A stretch of DNA of 64,000 nt from Achromobacter dolens (GTDB taxonomy: Bacteria; Pseudomonadota; Gammaproteobacteria; Burkholderiales; Burkholderiaceae_B), in NCBI RefSeq assembly GCF_902859745.1, contig NZ_CADIJW010000004.1, forward strand, positions 124,001-188,000, in the 5' to 3' direction. The stretch's first letter is position 1. Every line of letters starts with the position of its first letter. The translations under genes were made by a program, and so were the position numbers. The notes beneath the pieces are model-generated. The model was not told the origin of the DNA. It ran no database searches and saw only the letters and a program-made list of their open reading frames with translations. Positions 1 through 8,431 of this stretch are shown in pieces.

Positions 1-1
1 G

Positions 2-985
2 CCGCAGGGCCATCCCGAGCTGCGCACGGTGCTGGCGCGGCGCGCGCTGGCCAACGGCATCAACGCCACGCCTGATGACGTCATCGTGACGCACGGCTGC
101 ATCGAGGCGTTGAACCTGGCGTTGCGCGCCGTGGCCCGGCCGGGCGACACCATCGCGGTCGAGTCGCCCACCTACTTCGGCCTGCTGCAGATCCTGGAAA
201 GCCTGGGCATGCGCGCGCTGGAAATTCCCACCAGCCCGCAACACGGCCTGTCGATCGAGGCGCTGGACCTGGCATTCCAGACCCACGGCAACATCCGCGC
301 GGTAGTGGTGGTGCCGAACTTCCAGAACCCGCTCGGCTGCGTCATGCCAGACGCCGAGAAGGCGCGCCTGGTGGCCCTGTGCGAACGCCAGCAGGTGCCG
401 CTGATCGAGGACGACACCTATGGCGCGCTGAACGACGACGACACGCCGCTGGCCGCGGCCAAGTCCTGGGACCCGACTGGCAACGTCATCTACTGTTCGT
501 CGCTGCACAAGACGCTGGCGCCGGGCATGCGCCTGGGCTGGCTGCTGGGAGGCCGCTGGAAAGCCCGCATCGCCATGCTGAAATTCGCGCAGAGCCGGCC
601 CAACGAACCGCTGGCGCAGATCGCGGTGGCCGAATACCTGGGATCGCGCGCCTACGACCGGCACCTGGCGCGGCTGCGCCGGCAATTGAAGACGCAGCGC
701 GAGCAGACCGCCGAAGTCATCGCCGCGCATTTCCCGCGCGGCACCCGCCTGAGCATGCCGACCGGCGGCATGCTGCTGTGGCTGGAGATGCCGGACGGCC
801 GCTCGGGGATGGACGTCTTCGAGGCCGCCCTGCGGCAGGGCATCCGCGTGGCGCCGGGCGCGATGTTCTCCAACGGCACGCGCTACGACCATTTCCTGCG
901 CATCAGTTGCGGACAGCGTCACACGCCCGAGATCGCGCGGGCGCTGATGAACCTGGCGCGCATCGTCGGCGAACGCCAGCCATGA
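2..985 (+). CDS. MocR-like PLP-dependent aminotransferase, 5' end outside window
   Basis: The frame is open from the first full codon at base 2, so the gene starts upstream; the GTG at 29 is internal. The 327 visible residues are the C-terminal part of a fold-type I aminotransferase: the NPLG motif near residue 109, the HKTLAPGMRLGW segment carrying the PLP-binding lysine near 170, and a late RISCG segment with the carboxylate-binding arginine. The GGMLLWLEMP and QGIRVAPG segments resemble YdcR/MocR regulators, which fuse an N-terminal GntR helix-turn-helix to this domain. Whether that domain is present cannot be seen. The stop overlaps the next start by ATGA, so the DedA gene is probably translationally coupled. 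The substrate is unknown. Confidence 0.85.
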   Translation, partial: PQGHPELRTVLARRALANGINATPDDVIVTHGCIEALNLALRAVARPGDTIAVESPTYFGLLQILESLGMRALEIPTSPQHGLSIEALDLAFQTHGNIRAVVVVPNFQNPLGCVMPDAEKARLVALCERQQVPLIEDDTYGALNDDDTPLAAAKSWDPTGNVIYCSSLHKTLAPGMRLGWLLGGRWKARIAMLKFAQSRPNEPLAQIAVAEYLGSRAYDRHLARLRRQLKTQREQTAEVIAAHFPRGTRLSMPTGGMLLWLEMPDGRSGMDVFEAALRQGIRVAPGAMFSNGTRYDHFLRISCGQRHTPEIARALMNLARIVGERQP

Positions 986-1548
986 ATCCGCAGTTGCATC
1001 AATTCATCGTCGACTACGGCCTGTGGGCGGTACTGGGCGGCACCCTGCTCGAAGGCGAAAGCGTGGTCGTGCTGGCGGGCTTCCTGTCGCACCAGCGCCT
1101 GCTGCACCTGCCCTACGTAATGCTGTGCGCGTTCGCCGGCTCCTTCCTCGCCGACCAGGCCCTGTTCTATCTGGGCCGCCGCTACCGCGAGCATCGCTAC
1201 GTGCGGCGGGTCCGCGCCCAGCCCGCGTTCGGCAAGGCGCTGGCGGCGGTCGACCGCTATCCGCATGGCTTCATCCTGGCGTTGCGCTTTCTCTATGGAC
1301 TGCGCACGGTGGGTCCGGTGGCGCTGGGGGTCTCGCAGGTGTCGTCGCTGCGTTTTCTGGTCCTCAACGCCATCGCCGCCGCGATCTGGGCGGTGTGTTT
1401 CAGCCTGGTGGGCTATGTATTCGGGCAGACCATCGAGTCCCTGCTCGGCCGCCTGCATGGCGTGGAAACCAAGCTGGCGGTGGCCGTGGCGATCGGCGTG
1501 GCGACCTGGCTGGTCTACCGGCTGTATGCGCGGCGCCGGCGCCGCTGA
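982..1548 (+). CDS. DedA/SNARE-associated family membrane protein
   Basis: 188 residues, with a start that overlaps the previous stop as ATGA. The N-terminal GTLLEGESVVVLAGFL segment and the later PHGFILALRFLYGLR stretch match the DedA (VTT) family, including the characteristic glutamate and the R-F-GLR segment. About four hydrophobic stretches are visible (roughly residues 12-35, 45-65, 130-160 and 165-182), and the C-terminus is short and arginine-rich. DedA proteins sit in the inner membrane and support envelope lipid homeostasis; recent work links some members to lipid-carrier flipping. The link to the aminotransferase gene is positional only. Confidence 0.85.
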   Translation: MNPQLHQFIVDYGLWAVLGGTLLEGESVVVLAGFLSHQRLLHLPYVMLCAFAGSFLADQALFYLGRRYREHRYVRRVRAQPAFGKALAAVDRYPHGFILALRFLYGLRTVGPVALGVSQVSSLRFLVLNAIAAAIWAVCFSLVGYVFGQTIESLLGRLHGVETKLAVAVAIGVATWLVYRLYARRRRR

Positions 1549-1557
1549 CCGCGTTAC

Positions 1558-1830
1558 TCAAAAGACCAGCTTGCCGCTGGCGCGCAACACGTGGCGGCGG
1601 CGCGCCTTGCGATACAGGGAGCCGATGAACGGCAGCAGGGCCAGCCGCCGCAGGATGGGATGACGCTGGTCGAAGTCGTGCCAGGCCTTGAAGCCATGGC
1701 CCAGGCGCTCCCAGCTTTGGCGCGCCTCGGGAGAGAGTTTGCCGGGGTCGAACGCCGCCAGCTTTGCCGCTTCCGAGACCCGGGCCGCCAGGCCACGGTT
1801 CCGGTGTTCCGATGGATACTGATTCCGCAT
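1558..1830 (-). CDS. hypothetical protein
   Basis: A 90-residue reading frame of ordinary codon usage; no family recognised. ATG at 1830 is preferred to upstream in-frame codons because the residues before it read like non-coding sequence. The protein is basic, with RHPILRRLALLPFIG as the only hydrophobic stretch and a run of arginines near the C-terminus. It lacks a signal peptide. It converges on the DedA gene with a 9-bp gap. The Shine-Dalgarno is weak, and existence as a real gene is moderately supported. Confidence 0.5.
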   Translation of the reverse strand: MRNQYPSEHRNRGLAARVSEAAKLAAFDPGKLSPEARQSWERLGHGFKAWHDFDQRHPILRRLALLPFIGSLYRKARRRHVLRASGKLVF

Positions 1831-1977
1831 GGGGCGGCATATTACCCGGCTTGCGGGACCTCTGCCGGCCCCTGTCGCGCGGTGAACACAGGCGGTTTTG
1901 GCGCCGCCTTTGATCGCGCTTTGCAAGCCGTTGTAATCAAAGAAAAAAAGCGTTCTATGCCCGCACTATCCCAAGGC

Positions 1978-2000
1978 TTGTCCACAGAAGTTGTGGGTAA
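1978..2000. promoter_or_regulatory. pair of inverted DnaA-box-like 9-mers
   Basis: TTGTCCACA at 1978-1986 and, on the other strand, TTACCCACA at 1992-2000 each differ by one base from the DnaA consensus TTATCCACA. They are five bases apart in opposite orientation. An A-rich stretch lies just upstream (around 1937-1949). They fall in the gap between two small minus-strand genes. Two such sites can occur by chance; a regulatory role is only possible. Confidence 0.3.
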
Positions 2001-2026
2001 CTCCGGCACACCGCCGGGACCCGCGG

Positions 2027-2272
2027 CTACTTCAGCGCGGCGATGATCTGGTCGCGCACGCTCTCGAAACCCGCCACGTACTGCGGGTTTTCCGAACGGG
2101 CCAGCAGGCTGGAATAGTTCTGCTCCAGTTGCGCCTCGATCGCCTCGCGCAGGCCCGGCGAGCCCTTGGCCAGGTGCAGCATCGTCAGCAGCGCCGAGTT
2201 GAGCGCGTCGATGCGGCCGCCCTGATGCGAAATGGTATGCACGATGACCGCGATTTGTTCCTGGATGTCCAT
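2027..2272 (-). CDS. small conserved-looking helical protein, unknown function
   Basis: 81 residues starting MDIQEQIAVIVHTISHQGGR. ATG at 2272 follows an AGGAGGG Shine-Dalgarno at good spacing, which decides this start over the long upstream extension of the frame. The sequence looks wholly alpha-helical and soluble, with no cysteines, signal peptide or known domain. It is transcribed divergently from the gene at 2396. I do not recognise the family. Confidence 0.7.
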   Translation of the reverse strand: MDIQEQIAVIVHTISHQGGRIDALNSALLTMLHLAKGSPGLREAIEAQLEQNYSSLLARSENPQYVAGFESVRDQIIAALK

Positions 2273-2395
2273 GGGAAAAGCCCTCCTGGCAATGAATATC
2301 GGCGCAAATCCTAGCATGGGCGGGGCGGGGCGCTGGGCAAGCGCCGCCGTGCGCGCTAGCATCGGGCATAGCGCGGCATAAACGGAGCGTGCCCC

Positions 2396-3007
2396 ATGAA
2401 GACGATCCACGACTATGTGCCCCCCGACGCGGCATCGCTGCGGCGGCTGCAGGAACGGCTGGGATACAGCGATGCGCAGATGGCCGAACTGGCCGGCCTG
2501 GACGCTGCGGTGCCCTGGTCCAGCTACGTGGGCGGCCCGCGGCCGCGCGCGCTTGGGCAGCAGCGGCTGCTGGGCATCGCAGCCCGCCTGACGCTGGATG
2601 AGTCGGCCTGGCAAGGCGTGCTGGCGGCCATGCGCGACGCCGGCGCGCACTTCGACTACGGTTCCGCCGACGCGCCCAGCGCCGCGCCGCCGGTGGCCGC
2701 CCCGCCCGCCGCCCAGGAAGAACACAAGTTCGGCATGCGGCTGGTCAGCGAGCACGGCGCCTTCCACGAGATGGAGCAGTTGCGCGAGTTCGCCCACCAC
2801 GTGCAGGAATTCGGCGTCAGCGACCTGGTGCGCGAGGCCCGCTACGACAGCGCCGCGGACCTGTGCCGCTTCACGCTGGCGCCGGCGCGAGAGCCGGACG
2901 CCGCCCGTCGCGACCGGGTCTTCGACGCGGCCTCCCGGACCATCACGCGCTTTGCCTTCGACGGGCGCGTCTATCAAGGCGGCGTTCCGCCCGAATCCGA
3001 CGGCTGA
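2396..3007 (+). CDS. hypothetical protein with N-terminal XRE-like helical region
   Basis: 203 residues; GGAG lies eight bases before the ATG. Residues about 10-75 (LRRLQERLGYSDAQMAELAG onward) read like a helix-turn-helix of the XRE type, in which a Q-x-x-x-A-x-x-G segment precedes a second helix. An Ala/Pro-rich linker covers about 80-105. The C-terminal part (KFGMRLVSEHGAFHEMEQLR on) is not a domain I recognise. DNA binding is inferred from the N-terminus only. The partner gene at 2272 is divergent. Confidence 0.6.
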   Translation: MKTIHDYVPPDAASLRRLQERLGYSDAQMAELAGLDAAVPWSSYVGGPRPRALGQQRLLGIAARLTLDESAWQGVLAAMRDAGAHFDYGSADAPSAAPPVAAPPAAQEEHKFGMRLVSEHGAFHEMEQLREFAHHVQEFGVSDLVREARYDSAADLCRFTLAPAREPDAARRDRVFDAASRTITRFAFDGRVYQGGVPPESDG

Positions 3008-3051
3008 GCCGCGCATTGACTTGCGCCGCATCGCCCCTGTATGGTCCGCGC

Positions 3052-3510
3052 ATGAAAGAACGCCTAGATGCCATCGACCGGCAACTGCTCAGCCTGCTGC
3101 AGGCCAATGCCCGCGAACCCGCCGCCATCCTGGCGCGCAAGCTGGGGCTGGCGCGCACCACCGTGGTGGCGCGTATCGCCCGGCTCGAACGCGAGAGCAT
3201 CGTGGCGGGCTACGGCGTGCGCCTCGGCCGCCTGCTCGAAGAGGCCGCGGTGCGTGCCTACTGCTTCATCAGCGTCCTGCCCAAGACGCCAGCGGCCGTC
3301 ATCCGTGAACTCGAGAAGATGCCGGAGGTCGAGGAAGTGTCCTCGGTCAGCGGACCGCATGACTACCTGATCTTCCTGCGTTGCGAAACCCATGAACAGC
3401 TCGACGCGCTGCTGGACCGCATCGGCCTGATCGAAGGCGTCAAACAGACGCAGACCTCCATCGTGCTCAGCCGCAAGGTCGACCGCCGCAGCGCGGTCGG
3501 CGCCCCGTAG
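3052..3510 (+). CDS. Lrp/AsnC family transcriptional regulator
   Basis: 152 residues. The N-terminal helix-turn-helix (about 5-55) begins LDAIDRQLLSLLQANAREP, the standard AsnC/Lrp opening, followed by LARKLGLARTTVVARIARLE. The RAM/AsnC ligand domain follows (about 65-140), with SSVSGPHDYLIFLRC as its central beta-alpha unit. Such proteins form octamers and respond to amino acids. No obvious target lies beside it; the next gene is a lipoprotein. No clear Shine-Dalgarno precedes the ATG. Confidence 0.9.
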   Translation: MKERLDAIDRQLLSLLQANAREPAAILARKLGLARTTVVARIARLERESIVAGYGVRLGRLLEEAAVRAYCFISVLPKTPAAVIRELEKMPEVEEVSSVSGPHDYLIFLRCETHEQLDALLDRIGLIEGVKQTQTSIVLSRKVDRRSAVGAP

Positions 3511-3578
3511 CCCTCCCCGGCGGGCGGCGGGGGCGGCATAATGTTGTAATGTGGCCAATTGCCTTTTACGGATCTCCC

Positions 3579-3887
3579 ATGCTCGCACGCCTTGCCTTCG
3601 TCTCCGCCATGCTCGCCCTGCTGACCGCCTGTTCCAGCATGAGCGAGGTGACGCCCACGGGCAAGAATGGCTACAGCGTCACCTACAGTTCCGGCACGCA
3701 GTTGCTGACGTGGGTCGAAATCAAGAACCAGGCCTTGCAGCGCGCCGACCAGTACTGCCAGTCCATCGGGCGCAAGCTGCAAAAGCCGTCTGTGACGTCC
3801 AACCACGCCACGGGCCTGGGCTCCAAGCGCGCAACGGTCACGTTCGAATGTGGCCAGATCGAACCGCCAAAGGGCGCCAAGCAGTAA
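3579..3887 (+). CDS. small lipoprotein
   Basis: 102 residues with a short hydrophobic signal and lipobox LLTAC, so Cys18 would be lipidated. ATG at 3579 is chosen over an in-frame ATG at 3549 because it places the lipobox at normal distance. The mature part has two further cysteines (in the DQYCQSIGRK and FECGQI segments) that could form a disulfide in the periplasm. It contains the pattern W-x-E-I-K-N-Q-A-L-x-R-A seen in several small proteobacterial lipoproteins of unknown role. pdxA follows after 14 bases. Confidence 0.75.
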   Translation: MLARLAFVSAMLALLTACSSMSEVTPTGKNGYSVTYSSGTQLLTWVEIKNQALQRADQYCQSIGRKLQKPSVTSNHATGLGSKRATVTFECGQIEPPKGAKQ

Positions 3888-3901
3888 TCCAGGAACACAT
3901 C

Positions 3902-4882
3902 GTGAACACTCCCCCACCCGTGGGCATCACCATGGGGGATGCCGCCGGCATCGGCCCCGAAATCGTCGTCAAGGCCTGCGCCCAGGGCCTGAACGCGCCT
4001 TGCGTGGTATACGGTGACGCCGGCGCCTTGCGCCGCGCCGCAGGCGCGTTGGGAGCGCGCCTGGAGATCACGGAAATCGCGCACGCCGGCCTGGCCAGCG
4101 GCGATGCCGGCCGCATCGAGGTCATCGCCTGTGGCGGCGCGTTGCCGCCCGACCTGCCCTTCGGGCAGGTCAACGCCGCGGCCGGACGCGCCGCCTACGA
4201 GTACGTGTGCGCCGCCATCGATGACGCCCAGGCCGGACGCATCCGCGCGATCGTCACCGCGCCGCTGAACAAGCAATCCATGCACGAGGCCGGTATCGAC
4301 TATCCCGGCCACACCGAAATCCTGGCGGAGCGCTCGGGCACCGACGACTTCGCCATGATGCTCGCCAACGACGAACTGCGCGTGCTGCTGGTGACCATCC
4401 ACCTCGCCCTGGCCGACGTCATGGAGCGCATTACGCCGGAGGCCGAGCTGACCGCCATGCGCCTGGCCGACCGCGCCTGCCGCCAGATGGGCATCGCCCA
4501 TCCGCGCGTCGCGGTGGCTGGCCTGAACCCGCACGCCGGCGAAGGCGGCAAGTTCGGCCGCGAGGACATCGACATCATCGAGCCGGCCATCCGTCAGGCA
4601 CGCGACGAGGGCATCGACGCCAGCGGTCCGTGGCCCGGCGACACAGTCTTCATGCGGGCCCGCCGCGGCGAGTTCGACATCGTGGTGGCCCAATACCACG
4701 ACCAGGGCCTGATCCCGGTGAAGTACCTGGGCGTGGACCACGGCGTCAACGTCACCGTCGGCCTGCCGTTCGTGCGCACCAGCGTCGACCATGGCACCGC
4801 GTTCGACATCGCCGGCAAGGGCGTGGCCGACCAGGCCTCGCTGATCGCCGCCTTCGACCTGGCCCTGGCCATGACGCCCTGA
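3902..4882 (+). CDS. PdxA-family 4-phospho-hydroxythreonine/threonate dehydrogenase
   Basis: 326 residues from GTG at 3902, which follows an AGGA motif. ITMGDAAGIGPE at the N-terminus, TAPLNK near 119, the metal-ligand histidine of PGHTE at 137, NPHAGEGGKFG near 209 and YHDQG at 265 are the PdxA signature. The family oxidises a phosphorylated hydroxy acid with NAD and a divalent metal. The HDQGLIPVKYLG and TAFDIAGKG segments look closer to the PdxA2 (4-phospho-D-threonate dehydrogenase) branch than to vitamin-B6 PdxA. PdxA2 usually sits beside a DUF1537 kinase, which is absent here. Both roles remain open. Confidence 0.85.
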   Translation: MNTPPPVGITMGDAAGIGPEIVVKACAQGLNAPCVVYGDAGALRRAAGALGARLEITEIAHAGLASGDAGRIEVIACGGALPPDLPFGQVNAAAGRAAYEYVCAAIDDAQAGRIRAIVTAPLNKQSMHEAGIDYPGHTEILAERSGTDDFAMMLANDELRVLLVTIHLALADVMERITPEAELTAMRLADRACRQMGIAHPRVAVAGLNPHAGEGGKFGREDIDIIEPAIRQARDEGIDASGPWPGDTVFMRARRGEFDIVVAQYHDQGLIPVKYLGVDHGVNVTVGLPFVRTSVDHGTAFDIAGKGVADQASLIAAFDLALAMTP

Positions 4883-5016
4883 CCGCCCACGGCGGGGCCG
4901 GCAGGCGGACACCCGCCCGGCCCGCCATAGGGCGGCACGCGCCCGAGGTCTACAATACGCCCCGATTCCGGCGCCCTGGCGCGCCGCCGCTTTCCGTCAT
5001 TGCCCCTACCCCCTCC

Positions 5017-5994
5017 ATGTCACGTCTTGTCCGTCTCCTGCCCGATCGCTTCACCCTCTACCTGATCTGCACCGTCATCATCGCCAGCATCGTGCCCGCC
5101 CATGGCCAGGGCGTGGTGGTGTTCGGCTGGATCACCAACATCGCGGTCGGCCTGCTGTTCTTCCTGCACGGCGCCCGCCTGTCGCGCGAAGCCATCATCG
5201 CCGGCCTGACGCACTGGAAGCTGCACCTCACGATCTTCTCGGCCACCTTCCTGATGTTCCCGCTGCTGGGCCTGGCGCTCAAGCCGGTGCTGGAACCGCT
5301 GGTCACGCCCGAGCTCTACCTCGGCATCCTGTTCCTGTGCTGCCTGCCGGCCACGGTGCAGTCGGCCATCGCTTTCACCTCGATGGCGCGCGGCAACGTG
5401 CCGGCGGCGGTCTGCAGCGCCTCGGCCTCGAGCCTGCTGGGCATTTTCCTGACGCCGCTGCTGGTCGGCACGGTGGTCGCCAACGCCGGCAGCGCGCCGA
5501 TTTCGTTCGACGCGGTCGGCAAGATCATGCTGCAGTTGCTGCTGCCGTTCGTGCTGGGTCAGTTCGCGCGTCGCTGGATCGGCGCCTGGGTGCACAAGCG
5601 CAAGGCGATGCTGAAATTCGTCGACCAGGGTTCGATCCTGCTGGTGGTCTACACCGCGTTTTCGGAAGCCATCAACGAGGGCCTGTGGCGCTCCACGCCG
5701 ATCCCGGCGCTGCTGGGCCTGGTGGCGTGCTGCGCCGTCATCCTGGCGCTGGCGCTGGGCCTGTCTGCGCTGGCCGGCAGGATGTTCGGCTTCAACCTGC
5801 CCGACCGCATCACGCTGCTGTTCTGCGGCTCCAAGAAGAGCCTGGCCAGCGGCATTCCGATGGCCCAGGTGCTGTTCGCGGGCCACGCGGTAGGCGCCAT
5901 CGTGCTGCCGCTGATGCTGTTCCACCAGATCCAGTTGATGGTCTGCGGCGTCCTGGCCGCGCGCTACGGCAAGCGGCCCGAAACGGAAGAATGA
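5017..5994 (+). CDS. bile acid:sodium symporter family (YfeH-like) transporter
   Basis: 325 residues with nine to ten hydrophobic segments covering nearly the whole length. The sequence LYLGILFLCCLPATVQSAIAFTS, with its CLPxTVQSxxAFT core, and the second-half GSKKSLASGIPMAQVLF segment are typical of the SBF-like/YfeH group of the BASS superfamily. These are inner-membrane sodium-coupled carriers of organic acids. The substrate is unknown. It is followed by a strong terminator shared with dnaB. Confidence 0.85.
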   Translation: MSRLVRLLPDRFTLYLICTVIIASIVPAHGQGVVVFGWITNIAVGLLFFLHGARLSREAIIAGLTHWKLHLTIFSATFLMFPLLGLALKPVLEPLVTPELYLGILFLCCLPATVQSAIAFTSMARGNVPAAVCSASASSLLGIFLTPLLVGTVVANAGSAPISFDAVGKIMLQLLLPFVLGQFARRWIGAWVHKRKAMLKFVDQGSILLVVYTAFSEAINEGLWRSTPIPALLGLVACCAVILALALGLSALAGRMFGFNLPDRITLLFCGSKKSLASGIPMAQVLFAGHAVGAIVLPLMLFHQIQLMVCGVLAARYGKRPETEE

Positions 5995-6013
5995 TTCCGC
6001 CACGCCAGCATGA

Positions 6014-6041
6014 AAAAGCCGCGCCCGAGGGCGCGGCTTTT
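6014..6041. terminator. bidirectional intrinsic terminator between the symporter gene and dnaB
   Basis: AAAAGCCGCGCCC pairs with GGGCGCGGCTTTT across a tiny loop, with an A-run on one side and a T-run on the other. It therefore serves both converging genes. Confidence 0.85.
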
Positions 6042-6067
6042 CTTTCTGGCCGGGCGGCTGCGCACGC

Positions 6068-7450
6068 TCAATACATGTCGCGCGGCTGCGCGCCGGAGAA
6101 GTTCAGGAAGCGCGTGCTCGAGCCCTGGAAGGTCAGGCGCACCGTGCCGATGGGGCCGTTACGCTGCTTGCCGATGATGATCTCGGCGGTGCCCTTGTCT
6201 GGCGAATCCGGGTTGTAGACCTCGTCGCGGTAGATGAACAGGATCACGTCGGCATCCTGTTCGATGGCGCCCGATTCGCGCAGGTCGCTCATCACGGGAC
6301 GCTTGTTGGGACGCTGCTCCAGGCTTCGGTTCAACTGCGACAGCGCGATCAGCGGACAGTTCAGCTCCTTGGCCAGGCCCTTGAGCGAACGGCTGATTTC
6401 CGACACTTCGGTGGCGCGGTTTTCGCCCGAACCGTTGCCGGACATCAGTTGCAGGTAGTCGATGATGATCAGCCCGAGCTGGCCGCACTGGCGCGCCAGG
6501 CGGCGCGCGCGGGCGCGCACTTCCATCGGGCTGAGCGCGGGCGATTCATCGATGTAGACCTGCGCGTCCTGCATTAGCTGCACCGCGTGGGTCACGCGCG
6601 GCCAGTCCTCGGCGATCAGCTTGCCGGTCCGCATGCGGTGCTGGTCGAGCAGGCCGACCGACCCCAGCATACGCATGGCCAACTGCACCGCGCCCATTTC
6701 CATCGAGAACACCGCCACCGGCAGGCCCTCTTCGATGGCCACGTGTTCGCCAATGTTCATCGAGAACGAGGTCTTGCCCATCGACGGACGGCCGGCCACG
6801 ATGATCAGGTCGCCGCCCTGCATGCCCGAGGTCATCTTGTCGAGATCGGTAAAGCCGGTGGGCACGCCGGTCACATCAGAAGTGCTTTCGCGGTGGTAGA
6901 GCTCGTCGATGCGTTCCACCACCTGCGTCAGCAGCGGCTGGATTTCCTGGAAGCCGGCGGCGCCGCGCGCGCCTTCCTGGGCGATCTGGAACACCTTGGA
7001 CTCGGCCTCGTCCAGCAGTTGGCGCGCTTCCTTGCCCTGCGGGTTCATGGCGGCCGAGGAGATCTCGTCGGCGATCGACACCAGCTTGCGCAGCATGGCG
7101 CGCTCGCGAACGATCTCGCCATAGCGGCGGATGTTCGCGGCGGACGGCGTGTTGTGCGCCAGCGCGTTCAGATACGCCAGGCCGCCAGCGTCTTCGGCCT
7201 TGCCGGCGCTGACCAGCGATTCGTGCACGGTGATGACGTCGGCCGGCCGCGCCAGCCCGATCAGCCGGGCGATGTGGTGCCAGATGAGACGGTGGTCGTG
7301 GCGGTAGAAGTCTTCCTCGACCAGCACGTCGGCGATGCGGTCCCAGGCTGCGTTGTCCAGCAGCAGGCCGCCCAGCACCGACTGCTCCGCCTCGATGGAA
7401 TGCGGGGGAACGCGCAGGTATTCGAGCTGGGAATCGGCAGGTGTGTTCAT
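6068..7450 (-). CDS. dnaB: replicative DNA helicase DnaB
   Basis: 460 residues, the usual DnaB size. The N-terminal collar domain (about 14-115, starting VPPHSIEAEQSVLGGLL) and linker precede the RecA-like motor. Walker A is GRPSMGKT near 220-227 and Walker B is LIIIDYLQLM near 327-336. The DLRESGAIEQDADVI segment carries the arginine-finger region. It is the hexameric 5'-3' helicase that opens the fork and contacts primase. No intein interrupts it. The ATG overlaps the stop of the upstream kinase-like gene (ATGA), so the two are coupled. Confidence 0.97.
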   Translation of the reverse strand: MNTPADSQLEYLRVPPHSIEAEQSVLGGLLLDNAAWDRIADVLVEEDFYRHDHRLIWHHIARLIGLARPADVITVHESLVSAGKAEDAGGLAYLNALAHNTPSAANIRRYGEIVRERAMLRKLVSIADEISSAAMNPQGKEARQLLDEAESKVFQIAQEGARGAAGFQEIQPLLTQVVERIDELYHRESTSDVTGVPTGFTDLDKMTSGMQGGDLIIVAGRPSMGKTSFSMNIGEHVAIEEGLPVAVFSMEMGAVQLAMRMLGSVGLLDQHRMRTGKLIAEDWPRVTHAVQLMQDAQVYIDESPALSPMEVRARARRLARQCGQLGLIIIDYLQLMSGNGSGENRATEVSEISRSLKGLAKELNCPLIALSQLNRSLEQRPNKRPVMSDLRESGAIEQDADVILFIYRDEVYNPDSPDKGTAEIIIGKQRNGPIGTVRLTFQGSSTRFLNFSGAQPRDMY

Positions 7451-8286
7451 GGCTTCAATAATAACGGCTGCAGGATATCCGCGACGCGGAAGAAACCCTG
7501 CACATCGCGCGACGGCAGGCGGCCCAGCAGGGGCCGCAGCGGCGTGGCGATGAAGGAAAGCACCCGGGTCAGGCGGCGCAGGCGGGCCTTGACCTCGGGG
7601 TCGGGATTGCATTCGAAATAGACGTCCAGCGCCAGTTTACCCAGCGCCCGGCCCACGTCGTCGGGCAATTTGCGCAACGACACCAGCGAGGCCAGCATCT
7701 GGAACAGATCATAGGCCTGGGCCAGCGGACGAGACAGCGTCGAACCGATGTTCTCTTCGAAATCGATGCGCCACAGCTCGCCGTCCTGCAGGGTGATGTT
7801 GCGAATCTGCGCGCCGCCATGCCACAGCCCGCGGGCGTGGAAGGCGGCCAGGTCGGTCGCGGCGGCGCGTGTCAGCCACAGGCGCGAGGTGGTGTCCTCG
7901 TTGCGGATCAGGTCCGCCAGGTCTTCGCCGACGAATTCCAGCACCAGCAGACCCTGCTCCTGCCACCAGACCTCGGGCACGCGACAGCCGGCCTGCAGCA
8001 ACTGCTTCAGGCGCCGGGCCTCGTGTTCCAGACCGTTGCGCAGCAGGATGCCGGGCCGCGGGAATTCGCCCAGGAACAGCTTGCACCCCAGGCCGAGGAA
8101 CAGCGCGCGCGCATAGCGCAACACGTAGCTCACACCGCTGGCCAGGCTCGGACGCCGGCGCTTGATGATGCAGCGCACCCCGTCGATGGTCACATCGCGC
8201 ACCGACGGCTCACGCTCGGCATCCACGCTGTCGAGCCAGGCGCGCAATCCGGGGGGGGCATTGTGATGGACGGGCGGCGGGGTCAA
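7447..8286 (-). CDS. protein-kinase-fold (WaaP/Kdo-kinase-like) protein
   Basis: About 279 residues. No in-frame ATG exists near the 5' end; a TTG at 8286 preceded by CGAGGA at five to six bases is the best start, and the frame runs further up only into terminator sequence. Residues about 170-215 hold a kinase catalytic loop, LWHGGAQIRNITL (compare HGDLHxxN), and a metal-binding DFE (WRIDFEENIG). A VLEFVGEDLADL hinge precedes it. This is the lipopolysaccharide-kinase/RIO-like group; the phosphoacceptor is unknown. Its stop overlaps the dnaB start. Confidence 0.75.
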   Translation of the reverse strand: MTPPPVHHNAPPGLRAWLDSVDAEREPSVRDVTIDGVRCIIKRRRPSLASGVSYVLRYARALFLGLGCKLFLGEFPRPGILLRNGLEHEARRLKQLLQAGCRVPEVWWQEQGLLVLEFVGEDLADLIRNEDTTSRLWLTRAAATDLAAFHARGLWHGGAQIRNITLQDGELWRIDFEENIGSTLSRPLAQAYDLFQMLASLVSLRKLPDDVGRALGKLALDVYFECNPDPEVKARLRRLTRVLSFIATPLRPLLGRLPSRDVQGFFRVADILQPLLLKP

Positions 8287-8384
8287 GAGGTCCTCGGACG
8301 AAACAGCGTGGGAGACAAGCGTGCAGCCCGCAAGACTACACGCAAATGGCGATGGGTAAAGCGAGGAACAACAAGGCGCAAAGA

Positions 8385-8414
8385 AAAAAAGCCGGCACGC
8401 GGGCCGGCTTTTTT
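8385..8414 (-). terminator. intrinsic terminator after rplI
   Basis: GCCGGC at 8391-8396 and 8403-8408 form a stem extended by A- and T-runs on either side. Read on the minus strand it ends the rpsF-priB-rpsR-rplI transcript 18 bases past rplI. Confidence 0.85.
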
Positions 8415-8431
8415 CTACCGCGGGGTCAGGC

